Virus record (IMG/VR): IMGVR_UViG_3300028920_000032
Span: 1 to 64,000 of that record
Source of the DNA: a virus
Direction: 5' to 3' (one strand)
Length of the DNA: 64,000 bases
Part shown: piece by piece, positions 1 to 13,400 of the stretch
Layout of the letters: each line of letters opens with the position of its first letter
How positions within the stretch are numbered: position 1 is the first letter of the stretch
Notes under the pieces: model-generated
What the model saw: only the letters and a program-made list of their open reading frames with translations
Told to the model about the DNA's origin: nothing
The model's database searches: none
Made by a program: the position numbers and the translations under genes

Positions 1-284
1 TCTAAAGCATTTCTAAAATCTGTATAATTAACTTCTCTATCAGTAGTGAAATTTCCAGCTAAATCATTTTGAAGATATTGGTTATTCTCTGCAGCTCTTT
101 CTGCAAAACAATTTTCTAAGTTAACAAAATCTGTTTGGTTTTGTGAAGAATCATGAGAAGTACAAAATTCAGGATCAACAAATGAATCGATTTTGTCACG
201 TATTTCTTTTACAATATTAAATTTAATTGCTTTTCTTCGACTTCTCCATTGAAAAACTCCTGGACTACTTGTATTTTTAGCCAT
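1..284 (-). CDS. Unknown phage protein, N-terminal part (runs off left edge)
   Basis: The ATG at 284 is preceded by GGAG and the frame stays open to the window edge, giving 94 codons of N-terminus. The product is not recognised. The start (MAKNTSSPGVFQWRSRRK) is basic, and the segment IKFNIVKEIRDKIDSF resembles the N-terminus of the next gene upstream (VISKDVVLELRKRIDLL), so the two may be distant paralogues. It follows the giant fibre gene in the same transcription direction, so a structural or fibre-associated role is possible but not shown. Confidence 0.75.
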   Translation of the reverse strand, partial: MAKNTSSPGVFQWRSRRKAIKFNIVKEIRDKIDSFVDPEFCTSHDSSQNQTDFVNLENCFAERAAENNQYLQNDLAGNFTTDREVNYTDFRNAL

Positions 285-295
285 AATTAACTCCA

Positions 296-760
296 TTATA
301 TATTATCATAATTAGAATCATATCCTTGATCATATCCACTTTTATATGTAGAATTATTGGTAGCATCAATAGTAGAATCTTTAGCACTTTCATATCCAAC
401 TTCTTGTGTATTATCTTCTGTGTTGTGTTCAGTTGCATTGTTAGTTATATACCTATTTGAATCTCTAGATTGTTCTACTGCCCCATAAAAAGTTGAATTA
501 TCACTTTTATACACCAAAGTACAACCAGTAGCGGCGTACTGTCGACAATAATTATTTTGTCTTAAAATGTCTAAATTGTTAATTATTTCTATATATGAAC
601 TTTCTTTAGTTAAGTCATCAATATCACTTTTCCATTGTAACTGCTCATCACTATTTAAAACTTCATGGGCTAATAAATCAATTCGTTTTCTTAATTCAAG
701 AACAACGTCTTTACTAATAACATTGTTGTTTTCTTTTAATGTTTTCCATTTAAAACTCAT
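296..760 (-). CDS. Unknown protein with Ser/Asn/Tyr-rich C-terminal tail
   Basis: I chose the ATG at 760 (MSFKWKTLKENNNV) because it forms a TAATG junction with the stop of the upstream gene and has GGAG just upstream. The frame also opens a few codons earlier. The product is 154 residues. The N-terminal half is helical and charged. The C-terminal half is low complexity, rich in Asn, Thr, Ser, Tyr and Asp, and ends in repeats of the type GYDQGYDSNYDN. No family is recognised. The N-terminus resembles the partial gene downstream. Position after the fibre gene and tight coupling suggest co-expression with tail fibre genes. Confidence 0.75.
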   Translation of the reverse strand: MSFKWKTLKENNNVISKDVVLELRKRIDLLAHEVLNSDEQLQWKSDIDDLTKESSYIEIINNLDILRQNNYCRQYAATGCTLVYKSDNSTFYGAVEQSRDSNRYITNNATEHNTEDNTQEVGYESAKDSTIDATNNSTYKSGYDQGYDSNYDNI

Positions 761-1452
761 TACAAAACTCCATTGAAACAAATGACACTATTTGGATATT
801 TAGATATAATTAGCTTTCTTGTTGTGTTTGTATAAATCATAGTATTGCCATCTTTTTCAAAACCAGATAAAGTTGATATATCATAATTTTTATTTAAACA
901 TATAATTAATAGTTCTTCAACATTTGAATCATCAAAGTAATTTTTTAATCCAGCAATATTTCCATTGAACTGACTCATTTTGTTTGAATTTTCTATAAAG
1001 TATAATACATTCTTAATATCACCCGTGAACGACTTTCTTATGTCATAATAATTATACAAACTATCTACTAACAAATAATAAGAGTCGATTGGTATTTCAG
1101 GATGTATTTCAATATCTAATTTTTTTGTAAATATTCTTATATCGAAATTAAATTTTAAATAATTATAATATTCTTCATTTAATTTTTTCATTTCGCTAAT
1201 TAAATGATCTACAATTTCATTTGTGATTCCATTTAAAAGATAACATGCTCTGAATCCTGTTTGCATCATTTTTTGTATTGTAACTCTCAAGCCTGGTTCA
1301 GTAGCAGCATTAAAATTTTTTAAAAAATCTTTGTCTATATCTTTTATTTTTATTGGATAATTTGTATCTATAGCAATGCAGTTATTTACTGCAATATCTA
1401 AATGATTTTCCCATGTTGCTATCAATAAATCATCAATGTTATTGAATTTCAT
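760..1452 (-). CDS. Unknown 230-aa protein downstream of giant fibre
   Basis: The ATG at 1452 has a good Shine-Dalgarno (AAGGAAG) that overlaps the stop of the fibre gene. The product is 230 residues, mixed alpha/beta, with an acidic N-terminus (MKFNNIDDLLIATWENHLD) and a Tyr-rich middle. No signal peptide, membrane segment or known catalytic motif is visible. Immediately after a fibre gene, phages often carry a fibre chaperone or assembly factor, so that role is a reasonable guess from context only. Its stop overlaps the next start (TAATG), which suggests translational coupling. Confidence 0.75.
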   Translation of the reverse strand: MKFNNIDDLLIATWENHLDIAVNNCIAIDTNYPIKIKDIDKDFLKNFNAATEPGLRVTIQKMMQTGFRACYLLNGITNEIVDHLISEMKKLNEEYYNYLKFNFDIRIFTKKLDIEIHPEIPIDSYYLLVDSLYNYYDIRKSFTGDIKNVLYFIENSNKMSQFNGNIAGLKNYFDDSNVEELLIICLNKNYDISTLSGFEKDGNTMIYTNTTRKLIISKYPNSVICFNGVL

Positions 1453-1462
1453 TTTAGCTTCC

Positions 1463-4400
1463 TTAAATTAGAATCCATATTCTCTTTGGTTTATTGTCAT
1501 ATGAAGATTCCAATACTTTACCTATAATTATGCCACGATCTTTTCTTTCTTCTTCTGTCGCTTTAGTTGCAAAACCATCATAATAAGAAACTAACATATC
1601 ACCAATTTCTAATGGTTCAGCAATCCAAACTTTTACTTTGCCAGACAGACCAATTGGTATTCTAGAATCTTTTATTCCTATTCCGCCAGAACCAAGACAA
1701 AATCCATATGTATCAGAGTAGACTCCTACTACTGCTTTGTCGGCTCTCTTCGAAGATAGCTCTATTCCTTGATCAGTCATTACATAAACATATCCAGGTT
1801 TATGGTCAGAGCTAGTTGGGGATATATCAAAACCCTCAGCCAAGTCATTCCATACCGCATTATAAATTCTATGTGCGGCGAATGCTCCTGCGACTCCAAC
1901 TCCATGTATTTTAGAATTTCCACTAGTTCCAGGTGTGGTAACATTGACACTTACTCCAGCATCTCTATCACTTGGTTCTAATATTTCACCTTTATGAGCA
2001 TTAGTTATAGTAATAATATTTGAATTTCTAGTTGCTCCAAAATCTGATAATGCATCTATTTCATCTTTAGTTTTTTCTGCTAGATTGATATTAGTTTCAT
2101 TTTCAATAATAGTTACTTGAATACCAGTTCCAACTGCTGTACCACCAGTACTTGGATTAATACCTTGTTGTGTGACATTGATTGTCCAAGCTAAACTTCC
2201 TCCAGTTGCATCCGTTACATCTGCAGGTGCCGCTGTTTCAGTATACAATGCCGCTCCAACTCTAGTTGCATTAAATTCATACATAGCATCTAATACATCT
2301 TTTGTTTTTTCTGCAACATTATCAGCAGTTTCATTTTCAATTATAACAACTTCTATACCAGATTTGTTTGCAACCTTTGGATCAGTTGAATCATCTACTC
2401 CTGGAGTTGTAACATTTGGTACTGCTACCCATGTTACATCTCCTGAATCAGGATTAGTCACATTTCCATTATAAATCATTGTAACTGTAAATACATCAGA
2501 TACATTACCAGAAGCAAAATCAGTAGAATAATTATCAATTGCTGTAGCTGTCTTAGCAGCCATATTAACTGCTGTTTCTGCATCAACTACTTCTACTCTT
2601 ATTCCATAAGCATCACTTATTTGTGGATCAGTATAAGTATATGATGAATCATCATACCAAACATAATATTTTATTTCTTGACCATTTGCATTGTTTGCAT
2701 AGAATACAAAATATTTACTAAATTGTTGTCCAGCAGCATTATCATCTGGTCTAGCATTAAATATTTCAACATTTCCTAAAATATTATACCATACATAATA
2801 TGTACCAGTCTTTGAGTTGAGCGTCCAATATTTGCCACTATGAGATTTGCTTGAATCAGCAGTACATGAAATTGTTGTCATTTCAACTTGTCCTGCAGTG
2901 CTTGGATCTCCTGGATCATATGATGGTGTTATTCCTTGTTGTGTAACATTAACACTTACTCCAGTTGTTTGATTTGTTGCGTCATCAATATGACCTTTGT
3001 AATTATTAGTAATAGTCACAACAGCTGAAAGGAAACTAGCTGTAAAATCAGCTAATGCTGTAATCGCTGTGGCTGTTTTGTTTGCCACATTAGTTGCTGA
3101 ATCAGTATAAGCTAAATCAACTTTTATACTAGTTCTTCCAGCAACATCTGGATCAACTGATTCATTTAAACCATTTGTAGTAACTGTTACAGAATCAACT
3201 GCTCCATCTCCAATAGAAGCATTTGTTACAGCTCCTTCTGTAATATTAGTTACTGTTATAACATCTGCTCCTGGTGCAGGAACTGAAAATTGTGGAGTTG
3301 CATTCAATATAGTAGCAGTCTGTGTAGCAACTTGACTTGCTGTCCAACCAGCAGTAATTTCAATTCTTATTCCAACTCTGTTTGGTAGCTGTGGGTCTGT
3401 ATAAGTTAATATAGAATCATCATACCATACATAATAATATCCTTCTGGTGCAGAAATTGTCCAATATTTTCCAAATGAATTAGTTGCATCTTTACAATCT
3501 ACTTGAGTTACCTCAGCCACTTCATCAACATGGTACCAAACATAGAATTCGTCATTTGGTGAATTCAAATACCAATATGTTTCAGAAAGTGCTCCGGCCG
3601 TACTTCCTGGACATGTAACTTCTGTTATTTCATATTGTCCGTCATCAATATAATACCATACATAATATTCTTCATTTACAGAACTTAAATTCCAATATTT
3701 ACCAGATAATGATCTAGCCGTGTCAGAAGGACATGAAATTTCAGCAATTTGTGCTACTCCATTTTGTGATTCGTTTGCATAATTTAGTGCATCATCTGTA
3801 TATTCAATTTTAGCATTAGTAAGGTCATCCTCCCAAGCTATATAATTTCCAGTTTTCATTTCTACTGTTGTGTCAACCTCTAGTGTTGTACATACTAGCT
3901 CAACAACATCTAAAGCAGAAATTTTTATATCATCACCTTGAATTATAAAGTTAGTTAATTCTGAAACTATTTCCCAAGTGTCAGATCCATTACCATTACC
4001 AATATAACCAGCTCTGTCGCCTGAATCATTTCTAAATTCAACATAACCATAACTCGCATCATCACCCTGTTGAACTGTTATTGCATGATTAACAACTAAA
4101 TTACCAGCTGTTAGCTCAGTTGTTCCTCTACCTATTAATATTCTATCATCAGCCGCATTAACAAATAACATATATTCTTCATTTTCTGATTCTATTCTAA
4201 AATCATAATCTAATCCATCTTCATTAAATATAGCAATTGTTGGTGTTAGTCGTAACCTTTCTGTGCCATCTGTTCTGTTTTGCGTTCCGTCGCCACTTCC
4301 ACCATCTGTACTTGATCCAGTAGAAAATGTTATTATTCCCGTTCCATTGGCTACTAAATTAAAATCTTGATCACTTTGCCAAGTACCAATATGAGTACCA

Positions 4401-7400
4401 TCAATACTGATATTGTTATTAGTTCCGTCTTTAATTATCCAAGCATCTTGTGATTCATCAAATCTAATTTCAGCATTAGTTTCAGTTCCTCTTTCTACTT
4501 CAAAATAACCATCATTAAATTCTGGTGGAGTTCCAGAAAATCCATAACGAACAGTTATATGATCATCAAATGTTGTCAATGTAGTAGTTGAATCAATTTC
4601 CATTACTGAAGCTTTTATTATTCCATTAATTTCTAAACAACCAGAACCAAATATTGCTAAATCACTACCTTGATGTCTAATAATAAATTTATCATCAAAA
4701 TCATCTGCAATCTCAACTATTAATGATGTATTACCAATGTCATCAACTTCAGTATATATAGTACCTTCATCTGATGCGTCAACTCCTGAAAATGTTATTT
4801 TATTAACTATAACATCACCAACATTATTATTATTAGATCTTAAGAAAGGATTCATTTTTCCTCTAAATATCTCAACTTCTTTTGATGTTATTGGTTCATC
4901 TCCAATTCTTATTAAACTATATAACGATTCAGCTTTTGCTGTACCATCTGGTCTTCCACCAATAAATGTCATAATACTTGGCTTAAAATCTACTAATGAG
5001 GCTGGGCTAAATGAAGCTTCATAAACAGTTTCATCAATATACATAGTTAATAAACCTTCATCAACATCCCAGTTGACTACTATTGTTTTTCTTTCATTTA
5101 GGTCGGTTAGCTTCTTTGTGACATCAGCTACTCCATAAGCTCCTGATTCTACTGATACTGTGTTTCCTGTATTATCTCTTAATAAGAACTTAAAATGATC
5201 GCTAGATGCTTCATAAAATAATTCATGAGTTACATATACTGTACCAGTATCATCAACTGCTCTACCTGCTACCAATGAATGATTGTTACTGTCATTATAT
5301 AAAAATTCAGGAGTAATTCTTAAGAATATATTTCCTTTTTTCTTCATAGACGTTGGATAATATAATAGACTTGTTTCATTAGCATCTATAGATGTTGGCC
5401 AATTGTTTGCTTCTATTTTTACATTATCAATTAAAAATTCATCAATTCTAGAGTCTTCATCACTATTCATTGATTTAATGTGCACATCAACATAACCTGT
5501 GTTATCAACTGTAAAACCAATAGCAAATCTTTTTATTCCATTAAAATTAATTTGTCTAATGTCAATATCTGTTAAGTTGTCATTTTCTGTTTCATGCGAA
5601 TATGTTCCATCTTCATTGAATTGTACTACTATGTCATCATCTAAAGCTGTACCAGTTAATTTCAATTCTATTGTTCCAATCTGTATAAATTGTACTCCGC
5701 TTATATAATGTTTTGAAGAAGAATTAGTTATAGTTGCCCTAGACCATATATCACCTTGTCCATATCCAACTGTAAATTCTCCAATATAATCATCTTCTGT
5801 TGAAAAAGCTTCTACTCTTACATCATCAATATAGAATTTAGATTCACTAGTTGGATTATGACTACCTGATTGACTACCAATAGAAATTTCAACTGGTGTT
5901 CCTAAGGCAGGCATTCCAGCTACTCCAGTTTGGTCAATTACTTCTACTCCATCAACTGCAATTTTATAACCACCATCTAGTGGGTGTATTGCATCAGCTA
6001 AATAAGCAATGTCAATATATTGTTCTACACCATAATTTATAACACTAGTAGCAGTAGTATCAGTTCCTGCAACACTATGTGAAGCTCTTAATTTGAATTT
6101 TCCATCGGCAGTATTGAGTTCTAATTCAACTATTACATTATTTACTCCACCTGGACCAAATTGACAAATTTCTATTCTCTTTGGATCAGATCCTCCGAGA
6201 ACAAAATTGCTATTAATTTTTATATAGAATCTTGCGTAAGTATAAGCATCACCTGAAATACCAGTTTTCTCTAAGTATAAGATAGGACCTGTTCCGTCAT
6301 ATTCAAATTCATAGCCATAATCACCATGCATTGCTGAACCAGCAGTTGCAGATATTGTTCCATCTGTTTGATCATTGCCACTAAACTGTGAAAGATCATT
6401 AGTTTCTGCATTACCTATAAATTCTCCAGTTTCATCAGCAGCTGCTGTATGATTAAATCTTACATGTAATGCATCACCAAATAAAGTCCTAGTTTCATAA
6501 GTTTCAGCAGTGAATTCGTCATAAGTTCCTGTAAAATCTCGGTACCAACCAATTGGTAATTCATTTTCTGAATTTACTAACCATCCTTCGCTATCTGTGT
6601 CTACTGCTCCAATTAATGTTAATTCATTTGTTATATATGAAGTACCTAATGCAAATGATAAAAAGTTCTTTTCTATAAAACTTCTAATATTGTCTGATTG
6701 ATTTAATTTAATTCCGTTTCCATCAAAAATACTATATGTTATTTCTTTTGAAGTATCATCTTGATTGACAAACATTATATTGCTACCTGGAACTAATCTC
6801 ATGTCATCAGTTCTGCTTTCTGGTGCATTAGTTGTAAATATACTCTCATTTGAAATGATGTCTTTTCCTTCTACCGTTTTAATTGAAAAATTAATTGGTG
6901 AATCTGTTCCAGCATTATAATCTTTCCATTTAATTACAAAATTACCATTGGGAAGTACTAGTGCTTGTAAATCTGTTGGTGTTTGAGATGATATAAGAGT
7001 ATCATGGCTTAATATTACTGTAGATAAATTAGAAGAATACATTGTGTAATTTAAATTATTAGAAGGATCTACAGTATAAAATATAGTGTATGTTTCATTA
7101 CCATTTTGATCTGTTGTTTCTGCAATTGCAACATAAGAAATATCATCTCCATCGCTTATTGCAGTTTTTGCATGTACATCAACCCCAGTTGTTATATTCA
7201 TTACTTTTGCATAGCCTTGATTTGCGATTGAATCGTGAAACGCAAAAGCAGCATAATCATTATCGTGTCCTCTACAAGCATACACATGATCAGCTGTATT
7301 AGAATCAATCGCATATTCTGAAGAAATTGCATGACCAGTAATTGCTATTGTTCTGAAGTAAGCTTTATTGTCTGAAGATTTAATATAAGTTATTATAACA

Positions 7401-10400
7401 TAAGATCCATATACTGCTAACCATCCTTCAAGTAGTGTATCAGAAGCAACAATCATTGTTGAGTCAGAGACAGCATATGTTGTGTAATTTACAAACTCTA
7501 CATAAACATTTCCATCGCGTTCTAATAAAACTATTACTAATTCATTAGTTGGGTCAGCTGTTGATATTGCCGGTTCGGCGTCCCATATTTTACTAACTAC
7601 TTGTCCAACAGAAGACCATTGGTGTGCTTCTCTTCTATCATACCAAGTATCAGAATCAAATTTTCCATAAGTTAATAGGTTAGTATGTTGATCTTCAATT
7701 GCAATTGCATGATTTTCTAATCCTTCGTAATAACGAGCATTAATTTTGTAATCTCTAAATGGTTCTACTCCATTATCAGAATATGGATGAGAATTATTAC
7801 ATTGTACTATTAATGTAGAATTTTTATCATCTAATCTTGGTACATTATAGTTTGTTTCTTTTATATCGATTATTGTTTTTGTACCAAATTCTTTGACAAT
7901 ATTAACTGGAATCAAATCTCTAGAAACTATTAATTTATCAACTAACATGCTGTATGTAGATGGTGTCCATGTTGACCATTCGTATCCAGAAATAGTTTGA
8001 GTCCAAGTAGATGTCCATCCACCACCCAAATTGAAATGAGTACTTAATATATTTCCTAAATGCCAATTGCTTGTTGTTATATCTGATCCTGCACTATCTT
8101 CAAATAAATTATTTTTTGGTGCATAAACTCTGTCTATATCTCTATCCCAAACAGTATATATTATTGTTTGTATTCTATTATAATCTCCTGCTCCATCACT
8201 TATGTCAACATAATCATATTTTGGATTATAAGTTTTACTTTGTTCTAATACAACTCCTAATTCATGCCATTGAGCATATTCAAAATTGTTGCTAGAATTA
8301 AAATATGGTCCAATTACTGATATTGTAGTTGTTAAACTGTTACTTATTATTAATTTAAAACAATAATTATCAGATGATAAATAATTTGTTCCATATGTTT
8401 TATTATCATATACTATTTGTATAAAATCAGCTCCATTCAAATTGAATGTACTTGTATCAGAATCATAATCTAAGCTATAACGTGAGTCAAATAAAATTCC
8501 AGATGTTTGATAAGAATCAGCTGGTTTAAAACGTAACCAATATGTAAAGTGATCAGAAACTAAATCACTTCTATATTCAATTCTTTGATCATCAAGTTTT
8601 AATATTGATTCTTCAGAAGAGTTCTCTTCATAGTTTTCAATACCTCTCTCAAATCTTTTCTCTATAAAAGCTCCGGCGTCATTTACTCTATCTACATATT
8701 TAAGAGCCAGTGAGTCAGCTGAATCACCTCTTGCTATTGATACAGAAGCTCCATTAGCATGTATATCTATTTCATCATTAGTTCCAAGTACTATAGTTGA
8801 ATCATTATTTACTATAGATCCTGTCCCAGCATTGTTTACTAAATAAAGCAATGATCTAGTTATTGTCACTATTGCATCACTATCAAACAATGTTTCATTT
8901 GCCGTTGGATCATATGGCAGTATAGAGTCAACAATTGAAATAGTTAGAGATGTTGAATATGGAGTAATTATTACTTTACGTCCACTTCCTAGTGTTGAAG
9001 TTTTTGCGTTAGTAATATTTGTGAATGTAAAAGTATTTGTTGCTGTCGTGTCATATGAATTTGGATTAAAATTTAATAATTGAGCATCATCACTTATATA
9101 TACATTATTAAAAGCTACTGATATTGCCCCATTAATATCATGAGTACCAGCATTACTTACTAATAAACCTTCTTGTTCAATAATAGAATTATCAACTCTT
9201 ACTATAATATTATCTAAAGCAACAGTAGTGTCTGTTATTATTTTTTTAAACTGACAATATTTTGCATTCAAATTATGATTGTTTGCTAATTTTAAATGAG
9301 TTGTAATTTTTATTCCTTGTAAATATACCTCACTACCAAGAGTTAATTGATCTATAATTGCAACATGTTCTGCAATTAATCGAATCCCAAATGTTTCGCT
9401 TATAGTTGCATTTGCTAATGTTGGAATAGTGAGATTAATATTTTTTATTATGACTATGTTTGGTCTAATTGCACTACATAATGTAAGAGCTTGTGCTAAA
9501 GTTTTTACTGGTGTTGATCTTGTTAAACCATCGCTAATGTCACTACCATTTACTGAGTCTAAGAAAATACATTCTGAATAATCTAAATTAGAATATTCTT
9601 GATTTCTTTTCCTATAATCATTTACTCCAACTGGATCTAATATTTTTACTAATTCATAGTCAGCATTTACTACTTCTTTTTTAGTTACTTCAATATCTTT
9701 TAATGGTGTCAAACCTCTTGTAGAAATTAATTCATTTTCTGATTTAAAATAATGAATATTACCATCTAAATATATTCTTCCTTTTTCGAATTCATCTGAG
9801 GAATAATATGGTGCTCTAGATATATTGTTTTGATTATAATCTTGAGAATTAACAAATATTGTATATAAAAAATTGTATTGATCTTGATCAAGTAAAGGTA
9901 AATTCACATATGGCAAATCTGGATCAGGTGCACCCTTTAATATATCAATTCTATTTCCTAAATCATTTATATTTTTATTAACTCTTACTAAGTCAATTCT
10001 TGGTAAAAAGAAAGAATAATCAGTTGTTATAGGATCGGTAGTATCTGTTGACCACAATGCTATGCCATAGTGCAATGCACCAATTCTTGCTAATGGTCTT
10101 GATAGTGATATTTCACTATTTGATAAGTTTTGTGGTTGACTTGCATGAAATTCATCACTTAATTCTGTTTGAGTTGTTGGTACTATAGTTCCCAAATCAA
10201 CTTTTTTTAAGACTTTTTCAGTTTTAATGTCAACAAAATATATATCTTCTGGAGTGATTGTATTAGGTGTATCTTTTACAACTATTCTTTTCCCTTCTAT
10301 TTCATATGTCCATTCTCCAGTTAGTGGTAAATTATCAGCTCCACCAACTTTAGCAGCGACTTTAGCAAGCATTTTCCACATCCAAAAATCTAGCCATATA

Positions 10401-13400
10401 GTATCACCAGTGTCTACTCTAGTTGTACCATTAGGGATATAAATTCTGAAGTCATGACTAGTTGGGTGATATGGTACTAAGAAATAATCTGCATTTTCCC
10501 ATGTAAACCCAAATGTTTGTGTTCCTTCTGTAACTAATGTTGTTGAACCTGGTATGGGTGTGTTTAGTATAATATCTAATCCATCTCTACTAAATAAATA
10601 AGTTCCAGATGAATCTTCTTCAATAAGTACTGATGAATCATCACCAGTTGTTGCTGAAGTAATTACTATATCACAATATTCAGCAGTTGCACCAATTGTT
10701 TGTAGTGAAGCTGTTCCACCTGTAAGATCTGTATTAATTGCTGATAATAAATCAGTCATAGTTTGTGCAGCTGAACCAGCAAAAGAAACATTATCAACAA
10801 CTGGTGTTCCACCAGCATCAAATGTTACTTTAAAAGTAAAAGTTGTTGAATCATTTGGTAATCCAGTTGCAGTAGATCCTGAAATAATTTGTCCTCTACC
10901 CTGTGAAAAACCTAATTCATTAGTAGAGTTTGTTTTTATTCTTAAACTTCCAGCAAGTATCTGATAACCTGTAGAAACTGCTGAATTAATAGATACATAT
11001 GTATTTCCGCCAAAACTAAAACTGCTTGAAGAAACTCTTCTTAGTTGATAACATTCAGCGCTATTCCAATCTAATAATTGTAAATTAGCTTCAGCATAAT
11101 CACCAATATCCATTTCTATTGTTCCGACACCAGTACCTAAAATGCTAGTTCCTTGTGTTGGGTTTAACAATTTAATTGCACAGTCTGTTTGTGTAGTTTC
11201 TTGAGTATTTGTGTGACCACTTCCTTCACCTGGATCAGCAGTCTTACTTTCAATTATTATTTTTTTAGTATTGTCTGAATAAGTGTCACCAAATTTTTCA
11301 TAATCAGTTATTGCTCTTGCTCTTATAACTGGTGTTAAGTCTACTTGTATACCAGAACCTTCTCTATATGCTGTTTTAAAACCATCTGCATTTATATCAT
11401 CACCATTGATCGCATCTACTACATCTTGTATTGTAGCTGCTGCTGATGCATCAAATACTATATTATATCCGCCAGAATCAGCATCTATGTCTCCATCATC
11501 ATAATCAACACCACCAACGTTAAATCCTTGAAGTATAATTCTAAATGATGAGTCACTATATAAATTAAATTGAAGTATACCTGACTTACTAGCTAATTGA
11601 CACCTTCCATCATCTAATTCTTCACTTACTTTTAAAATACATGGATCAGAATTTGCCAATGCTCCATTAGAAATTGTTGCATATAAAACATCTGCCGAAC
11701 TATCATAATAAGCACTATATGCATCTCTCTTAAAATATTTTTGTAATTTATTTAATGCATAGCTATAAAAACCACCATAAATAGTTGATGAGCTTCTAGT
11801 GCCACCTATGAAAATTCTATTATCAAATGCTTCAATATAATTTAATGTTGATATGTTGTCATCTATTTCTAAATGATCATTAGAATTTTCATAATTTGCT
11901 TCAACCCAACTAAATCTGGCAAATCTATCATCTCCTCCACCACCAATATCAGTATCATTATTTTGTGAATTACCAGTCCATATTTCTGGGCCATTTGCAT
12001 TATTTGTTATAAAAAGTTGGTATGTTTGTTCAGGATCTTCCCATCCATTATGTTTTACTATAGATTTTATATTATCAATTTGTGTCTTTTTATAAATTTC
12101 ATCTGCATACCAATCAAATGTTTGAGTACTATCATCATATAGTGCATATAATATAGGTGCATATATCCAATCAGTATATAAATTAGTAGTACTATCTCCA
12201 ACAAATATTAAATATTTGTTTGAAACCGATCCGCTTACATTAGCTTGCCAATCAATTGCATCATTAATTTGTGTAAACATTCGGTGAGTTAAATTAGTAA
12301 CCACTCCACCACTTTCACATTTTACTTCTGAAAAAACTGTTCCAGCCGCTAAGCCACTCCATACATCAGCAAAAAATATTCTATATGTGCTCATTATAAA
12401 TAAAAATCGTTTAGTATTAGCAACATCTTCATAAATAAAGAAATTATTAATTTGTTCACAGTTATTTAAGCTAGCATCAGTTAATTTCGTAAAAACTGTG
12501 TCTATATCTAAATCATCATTATATAAATTATTTGTGTCATCTGTAAAAAATAATTCACCTTCATTGTTTCCTATAATTAAATGTTCTTTTGAATTTGTTG
12601 TGAATGAATAGATTTTAGTAATATAAGCATCAGCTGTCCAACCTGAAGCATGTCCACTAAAATCTAATTGTATAACTCTGTCATGATGTGTTGACCATCT
12701 ATTATCACTTGTGTCAGATTTATAAGCATGTTCAGTATCTATATAATCTCTTATATCAGTTTCAGTGTCTGGAGTTATATATAATATATCATCACTATGT
12801 GAATAATAAGCTCTTTCTTTTTCTGAATCAGTATATATGGCAAATGTATTAATTTGTCTAGCTCTGGCAGTAATTGTATTACCAGTTCCTGCTACTGGTG
12901 AGGAGTGTGAAACGACTGGAGGAAAGCCAGCTGCTGGATATGCCGCACCAAATAAATTAGTTCCTGTTACTCCATCTCCTGTTTGTATAGAAGATTGTGG
13001 TCCATAAGAATCTGATACAAACTTTAAATCATTAGTTCCTGTAAATTCAAAATGAGCTTTACCTGATAATGCTGAATTAATTGCATTTACTACAGCAGCA
13101 TATGAAGTATCTGTAGAAGTCGTAAAATTAAATTCTTCTGCAGCTGCTCCATCTATTGTTAATTTAAAATAATAAGTACTTAATTGATTTAATCCTGAAT
13201 CATTATATGTAAATGGAATAGTTATTCCTAATTCTTGATATCCTTGAGTACTACTATTTGACATCACATATAATTCACAAGTATGATTATCATCTAATGT
13301 ATTATTTAATCCAACAGTAAAATTTCTAAAACCAGCATTAAACATTGCTTCAGTTAATTGTCGTCCTATTGTCTCAGCTTCAAAGTTAGATGTTGTAATT

